Assembly: GCF_907164915.1 (NCBI RefSeq)
Contig: NC_061867.1
Location: 51,091,852-51,155,851 of the forward strand
Length of the DNA stretch: 64,000 nt
DNA from: Impatiens glandulifera
Lineage: Eukaryota; Streptophyta; Magnoliopsida; Ericales; Balsaminaceae
Direction: 5' to 3'
Both the position numbers and the translations under genes were made by a program. Within the stretch, counting starts at the first letter, position 1. Every line of letters starts with the position of its first letter. Shown one piece after another: positions 57,731-64,000 of the stretch. A model generated the notes under the pieces. That model worked only from the letters and a program-made list of their open reading frames with translations. It was not told the DNA's origin and did not search any database.

Positions 57731-60700
57731 TCAAATAATTGATGAATCATACAAGAATATGGGACTTCTCACCTTATGAGTAGCATCAAACCACGTTAAA
57801 GAACAAGAAACGTGATCTTGGTTAAGCAATTTCCCTGTAACAGTCACCAAAAATGATTTTTTTTTCTTTCAATTTAGTGAAAGTGAGGACATTTGGTTCC
57901 ACATTGACATGGACAGTGTCATCGTCTCTACTAATCTCTACGTAATATGTTGAGTTCGCATGTCCAACGTTTGTCACAACTCTCAAAAATTGAACAGTGA
58001 ATGACGAGTTCTTATGCACTGAGGCAGTCATTGCTGGGTAATTGAGATCTTTTGAAGACGTTCTCATCCCATTTCGACACTTATGTTTTGCTCTAAACAT
58101 CTTTCTCAACTTATCTCCTTCAGAACCTAAACTACAAAACATTTGATAATAATCTTCTATGGAAGTCTCATATACAAGTCCAGGGTAATTAGCTTTCACT
58201 GGATTAATATGTCCTGCTCCGTGCCCAAGTTCACCATCTAAATTATACTTTCCATTCATGTTCAGCGCTACATGCAAATTAATTAGTAAATTAATTCAAT
58301 TTTTTACTTAAAAAGTAAAACTAATTGACTAGGGATTTATCAACAATACAAATAACAAAGTGTCACCCTCTTAACCTAGCTATGGGTCAATGGTTAAATT
58401 GAATTGTTACTTCATTAATTAATTACGTACCTGTAGTCATAATAGATGATTTGATAGCAGAAGCAGACCAATCAAAATGTTTTGATTTCACATAAGCAGC
58501 TACACCCGCAACATGGGGACACGACATGGAAGTTCCGGATAACAATGAGTAATTACTCCTTAGTGAGCTAAAATTCCTCAAGGGTACTACATCATCAATG
58601 TATGGTGAAAATGCAGCCAAGATATTAAAGCCCGGCGCAGCTATATCAGGCTGCATGCCATGCATACATATTAATAACAACATGAAACAAAAGATGCAAA
58701 AATATTTCAACAAGAATGATGCAAAAGAATGTATGTTACATGTATTTATACCTTAAATATTTCTGGAAGAATTGTATTCGGCCCTCTACTAGAAAATGCG
58801 GTTACTATGGGAGCGTGATTGCGAACAATATCAGTCTTCATTATGTGGGCTGAGTGCAATGTTTTGGACTTGAGGTAAGATTCAACATAATGAAAATCAT
58901 GATCATTAATAATTGCAGTGGGTAGGGGTACGATTGGAGCCAAGTCTTTAAATGTTTCATTTAGTCGAACAATAACCCCGCTCGCACCAGCATTCCCCGC
59001 CATTATAAAAACATGATCTAAGTCAGTAGAGTCTAAATCACATAATATGATCTTTCCTTTGACCAAGAGTGGGTCTACACAACCAATTGCGCATTGCCTG
59101 AAATTAATTCAAATTTGGACAAAAGTTAAATGGAGAAATTAGCTACAAGAAATAATTAAATGCTGTGGACTTTTTTTAATTACCTTGCTAATGATTCATT
59201 ACATTGATGGCTAACTCCTCTTCCATACACCAATCTCGTGTTTTGGTTACTTATCTCAAAAGTATTCACCGCAATACTCTATATATTACATATAAATTTT
59301 ATAATAAGTGAAACATTTTAGGCTTTTAGCAATGTACAATGTAAAACATATAAAAAAGAAAAAAAAGATATTTGTAAGAAAAATCAAGATTGCACAGTTA
59401 AATTTGGAACAAAATTACTAACCAGTAATAATTTACATTTCATATATTCATACTATTAGATTTTTTTATTTTTTATTAATAAAGTGTTCATCACTTACTC
59501 TGAAAAAAAAACAAAATGTAAAACTTTTCACAAAAACACTTATCACATAATTAAATATTGCTATGTAATTTTTTAACTACAACTTCTTAATTAATTTTAG
59601 TGTTTAATGTTAGCATATTCTTAAATTATCTAACAAACATAAAAATCAACATTGAATTATAACTTTTAATTCTAATTCTTAATCTAAACAAAGGTAGTCA
59701 GTCTATAAGGAATTGCTTGGATGTGACAAAATAATTAAATGTAATACAATGCTAATAATATATATATTATGTTTAGATATGAAGAATAAATTATCAGTTG
59801 TTACTTCATGCATTAAGCATATTATTAATTATGCAAGTGAGCTCTAAAACTACAAAAGTTTTAAATAAAAAATGTATAAGTAGGTTTGGATAAATTAGGT
59901 TAATTAATTATAACTTAATTACCGCGATTGTGTGTCCATTTCCAAGGACAAGCTTGTTGAAAACGTTTCTATCTTTACTAGCTGCGACTGAAAATATCCA
60001 TGGTGCAATGCTCGTTGTAGCTCCAATCCCTTTATTCCCGTTGTTCCCTGCTGCATTTACAGTTAAAATGTCTTTCTCTAGTGCATGGAATGAGCCAATG
60101 GAAATTGAATTTTCACTAATGTTTAAGGCATGGCCATAAGAAATCGAGATGGTAATAATGTCAACGCCGTCACTAATTGCATCATCGAAGCCTGCCAACA
60201 TATCATGATCATAACAGCCCAATGCTGTGCAAACTTTGTAAGTAGCTATCCTAGCTGACGGAACACCTCCTCTAGCGGTTCCATTTGCTAAACCAAAAAA
60301 GTTGGTGTTTTCCAATATTCTACCGGCCGCTATAGAGGCTGTGTGAGTCCCATGACCTTCTATATCCATTGCCTTGTCATCGAAAAGGTCATAGAACCTC
60401 GCTCCAATCAATTTCCTATATTACAAGATTGAAGAAGGATCGAATTACATTAATTGATACGGTGCATGGTACATCAAAAATAACTTATGTATAATACAAC
60501 AATATTGATTTAAATAAAGAGAGTACTTGTTGCAAGAGAATTTTTTGCCACCAACACATGCACCTTTCCATTTTTTGGGGATAGGACTTAAACCTTGGTC
60601 AGAGAAACTATGTGACTCGGGTAACACACCGGTGTCCAAGTGCCCAATTATGATGTTGTTCTCAATAGTTGGATATCTGGGGACATCCAGGGTCATGCCT

Positions 60701-61538
60701 AGATAATCCCAAGATTTTGTGGTCTGAATCTGAAATTTACGACTTTTAAAAACTGAAACAACCTCGTCAACACCTGTATAACTCAATGAAAGAAAAAAAA
60801 TTAGTTATTAAGAATTTATGTTATTTTCTTTATAAAAAAATGAGATAAAATATTTACTTTTCAATTTTGATACTTCTGATGCTGTGAGATTGGCAGCAAA
60901 ACCATTAAAACTTCTTGCATAACTTCTTATTAATGTCTTCGTCACCATCCTATTACATATAAGCATGCATAAATGACTAATGCCAATAATGATAGGGTAT
61001 ATATGAGATATATCAAACACATATTTCTTAGGATTTATAATATAATCTAATTATCTTCCTTGATTTTTGTTTTAACTCATATTTTATTTATTTAATTAAA
61101 AAGTTTAATTTATTTGGACTTCAAAAAGTATTCTCTTTTATTAACCCTAAAAAAAAAAAAAACAGTGACAACTCAATATGACATACAACAAAAACAAAAA
61201 CTAATAATTATTTAACCACATACTTATTGTTATGACCTAAAGTTTGGAGCAGATTAACATGATGAGAGCGAGCTAAGTACTCTCCTTCAGGAAGACTTCC
61301 CATGTAAATGATGTATACCTAAAAAATAATATATATTTTCATCATTAGTTGAATGCAAAAGAAAAAAAATTCAGATTATAGATCGTTCAAATTAGTTGAA
61401 CTAGATAAGGGCAAAAGAATGTAGAAATGTCACCTCTCTTTCTTCGTATATTAATTCAGACCTGATGTGAATAATTGAGAACATAAAAATAACTAATAAG
61501 AGTATGCAAGACAAATACACAATACTAAATTTTGCCAT
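57731..61538 (-). CDS. Cucumisin-like subtilisin serine protease (SBT family), nine exons, 1-nt frameshift in last exon
   Basis: Exons on the minus strand: 61538-61434, 61318-61224, 60949-60858, 60773-60527, 60415-59923, 59278-59184, 59097-58752, 58650-58431 and 58267-57731. All have GT..AG introns and consistent phases. Order: signal peptide ([18 protein letters not shown]), inhibitor I9 prodomain ([14 protein letters not shown] to SVFKSR), S8 domain, PA domain insert (about 360-480), C-terminal fibronectin-III-like domain. Catalytic residues are present: Asp144 (LDTG), His204 (GHGTHT), Asn304 (AAGN), Ser532 (GTSMSCPH). Length would be about 742 residues, normal for the family. A run of nine A (minus strand; 57865-57857) contains one base too many. 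As read, the frame ends early (stop at 57822, about 712 residues). In the other frame the expected C-terminus continues to 57731. This is either a sequencing error or a recent mutation. The family is secreted and cleaves cell-wall or signalling proteins. Start at 61538 was preferred over 61583 because the signal peptide then begins at the N-terminus. Confidence 0.88.
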
Positions 61539-62279
61539 GGTAAAATACTTGTCTCCTTTGTTTCTTCGGTGAGAGATTGTCATATTTTCATTACAATTTA
61601 TTTAAATAAATAAAATAGGTATATATGGAAATAGTGACGCTGCTTTTATTATCTTGGTTGTTTTTCATTACAAATATAGCAACATTTAATTTTTATTCCA
61701 ATTCTATTATTGATTTGAAAATCTCAAATGATTGTACATTTATTACTTTCCATCATAATAAAAGAAAAATCAAAGATAACAATTTTTGCATTAATTTTGA
61801 ACCTTAAAAGCTATGGATTAAAGAAGAAAAATATCTTTTCAATTAACTTAAATATGTATAATAAAGAAACTCCACTCAAATATGTAAAAATTCATATATT
61901 CACCTCTTAAGTATCAAGTAATTCATATATTTGCCCTTTTCAGTATCAAATATTTTGAGTATTGATTGGTTTGAAATGATAATATTTAAATAGAGAAGTA
62001 TCAACTTCTTTTGTTCCTATAGGTTTAATTAGTTTTGATCAGCTCATGGGTCGAAAATGAATATGTAAGAATTGATGTAATGTGCAGGTTTTGTATAATT
62101 GGAAGAGAGAATGATTGACAAGACAAAGAAGGATGAAGGGGAGATGGAGTGAGTATTTCCTGAACTTAAATGTTATAAGGAAAATGATTTAGATCTAGAT
62201 ACATTATTTGAATGGTATGATATCGTTTGGTGAAAATGTGAAAAATAACGATAAAAAGAATATGAGAGAGTATTAAATA
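61539..62279. other. Upstream region of the subtilase gene
   Basis: AT-rich, no gene. A TATATA near 61618-61626 (minus strand TATATACC) is a possible TATA box about 85 bp upstream of the chosen ATG. Nothing else is supported. Confidence 0.4.
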
Positions 62280-62287
62280 GGTGTTAT

Positions 62288-63062
62288 TAGGGATGACAAC
62301 GGGAACCCTACTCGTCGGGTAGCGAAGTACCCATCCCCGAACCCGATTTTTATTTTGTTACCCATTCCCGACCCCAAAACTGACGGATATATCTATTTCT
62401 ATCCCCATCTCCGATTCGTCGGGTACCCGATACCCTACGGGTACCCCATTACCCGATAAAAATATGAATTTTTATTTATTATTTTCTAAATATATTAAAT
62501 ATTAAATATTAAAATTACATATGAAAATATTATTTACTTGTATAGTTATATTGTAGAAGTTGAATAATATACATACATGAATTTCATGTAGAATTAGAGA
62601 TAAGTTCAACAAAAATTAAAGAAAATGTTGAAAAAAAATTAAAAAAAAAATGTTATTCTTGAAATAAGAAGTGAACAGAGAGGAAAAATATTTGTTATTA
62701 AAGAAATGGAAGATTAAGAGTTATGGGGAATATAAATTAAATTAATGATGGCGTGTTAGAGTGGTAATTGAGTGTTGGTATAACTAATTAATTAATATAT
62801 TTAATGTAAATTTGTAATGATGGTATTAATGTAATATTTGAAAAGTCATTAAAATTTTTAATATATATATAATATTAATATTTCGGGTATCGGGTTTGGG
62901 TTTTGCACACTTCCCAATCCCCATCCTCGAATTCGAACTCGATTGGGTAATCATTTTCACTCTCTATCCCCGACTTCGACTCCAATTTAAAATACCCGAA
63001 TATGAACCCGACCATCGGGTACCCACGGGTATCGAGTATACGGGTACCCATTGTCATCCCTA
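62288..63062. mobile_element. hAT-type non-autonomous element (775 bp) with 8-bp target duplication
   Basis: The termini TAGGGATGACAA(C/T)GGG and inverse are perfect over 12 bp. Both sub-ends are rich in CGGGTACCCG-type motifs in inverted order, around an AT-rich core. The flanks are GGTGTTAT (62280-62287) and AGTGTTAT (63063-63070), an 8-bp duplication with one mismatch. No coding capacity. TAGGG(A/T)TGACAA ends and 8-bp duplications are typical of plant hAT derivatives. Confidence 0.85.
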
Positions 63063-63070
63063 AGTGTTAT

Positions 63071-64000
63071 GTATAGATGAAAAAGAAAAGTAAAGGTATG
63101 CGAATAAGTCTTAGTTTCGTAGTAAGATTTGATTATAATTAAGGGAAATATGTAAGACCATTGGTTAATGAATGGGGTTAATGATTGAAACGAGGTTGTT
63201 AAAATTGATTATAAATTTTCATCTAGTATTACATTTATAAATATTGTAATGGATGGAATAGTTGTGTAAGATTTTTGAAATGCATAATTTCAAATTAAGA
63301 GATGTTGATATTAACTTGGGGTGCAATTGCATGTAGTATTGTTGTTGTGGGTTAATAAAAAGGAGGAAATTTTATTATTTAAATTTGAAATGTTAGAATT
63401 TTTAGGGTCACTATTATAATAAATAATTGTGTAATTGTCATATTTAATATAAGTCAAAATAATGTGATCTAATGTGATTAAGTTTATGGCTTATAGTGTA
63501 TTTGTCATGAATATAAAGTGAGGATACCTAAGTGTCATTTCTAATTTTATGAAGGGACTGAATTAGAAATAATCTAACTATAATAACTAACTTAATGTTA
63601 GTTATATGTAACGGTAATGGTCTCCATTTTATGTACGACCAATTCTCCTTTGCGTCCCAATCAACAGAGAGAGAAATCCATTGTCGTACTCATCAAATGG
63701 AAGAACCATTCCACATAAAGAAAGTCTAAGGAAAGAGAAGATTAAAGAATCATTCCATACATGCAGAGTCTAAGAAAGAGAAGATTCATGATTCATCAAA
63801 TTAAGATACGTTTCCGCCATTCAGTTTTTAATTTCTCACACATTAAATTAGGATCTAATTAAGGATAATTCTAGCATGAAAATGATAAGAGCAAAGTTGG
63901 TTTTAAGAGGAAGTACATAAAATCAGGGAAGAACTCAAGATTTAGGGTTTGGGTGGGCTTGAAAAAAAATTAAGGTATACTTAAAAAATTATCGAGAAAA
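63071..64000. other. Gene-free right end of window
   Basis: No gene, splice-consistent exon or repeat was recognised. A pair of related 45-bp stretches (CATTCCACATAAAGAAAGTCTAAG at about 63708 and CATTCCATACATGCAGAGTCTAAG at about 63752) suggests a small tandem duplication. Confidence 0.45.

Noticed and set aside
57822..61583. Calling the subtilase a dead pseudogene
   Set aside because: Only one homopolymer frameshift near the C-terminus is seen, and all active-site residues and splice sites are intact, so a sequencing error or a mild allele is at least as likely.

Overview
This looks like nuclear DNA from a flowering plant, probably a eudicot. It is AT-rich and has spliced genes with GT..AG introns, TATA-type promoters, several generations of CACTA (En/Spm) transposons, a Copia retrotransposon fragment, a hAT-type element and long microsatellites. 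The species cannot be named from the sequence alone.

Host genes occupy little of the window. They are: a four-exon cinnamyl-alcohol-dehydrogenase-like oxidoreductase (9091-10384, +); a single-coding-exon NMD3, the 60S ribosome export adaptor, with a 5'UTR intron (12975-14519, -); a small secreted lipid-transfer-type protein with eight cysteines (55658-56047, +); and a nine-exon cucumisin-like subtilisin protease (57731-61538, -). The protease keeps its full catalytic set but carries a 1-nt insertion in a homopolymer near its 3' end. These genes are unrelated in function.

The rest is mostly mobile DNA. From left to right: CACTA1 (1-5633, minus strand, runs off the left edge); CAD and NMD3; AT-rich spacer; CACTA2 (21991-28360, both ends and a TAG target duplication), sitting inside a repeat I call family R; then a nested stack. 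In the stack, CACTA3 (29003-41254, 5' half lost) is interrupted in its second gene by CACTA4 (31767-39208, TAA duplication). CACTA4 is in turn interrupted by a 4400-bp element with 0.66-0.83 kb inverted termini (32022-36421, GTTGGTTC duplication). Both inner elements hold exon-like fragments that look captured. More copies of family R follow (41255-46052), then a truncated Copia element (46053-47232).

From 47233 to about 50656 there is a second copy of the DNA upstream of NMD3 (14727-17564), starting inside the NMD3 5'UTR intron. The duplicate therefore has an NMD3 promoter and first exon but no NMD3 gene. A stretch upstream of the CAD gene also recurs near 51770-51905. The LTP region contains a partly scrambled tandem duplication of about 2 kb. 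A hAT-type non-autonomous element (62288-63062) lies near the right end.

I found no convincing new multi-gene system. The most unusual material is the dated nesting of four DNA transposons, the shared palindromic architecture of the CACTA subterminal arrays, the captured exons, and the orphan NMD3 promoter placed in front of a Copia fragment in the same orientation.
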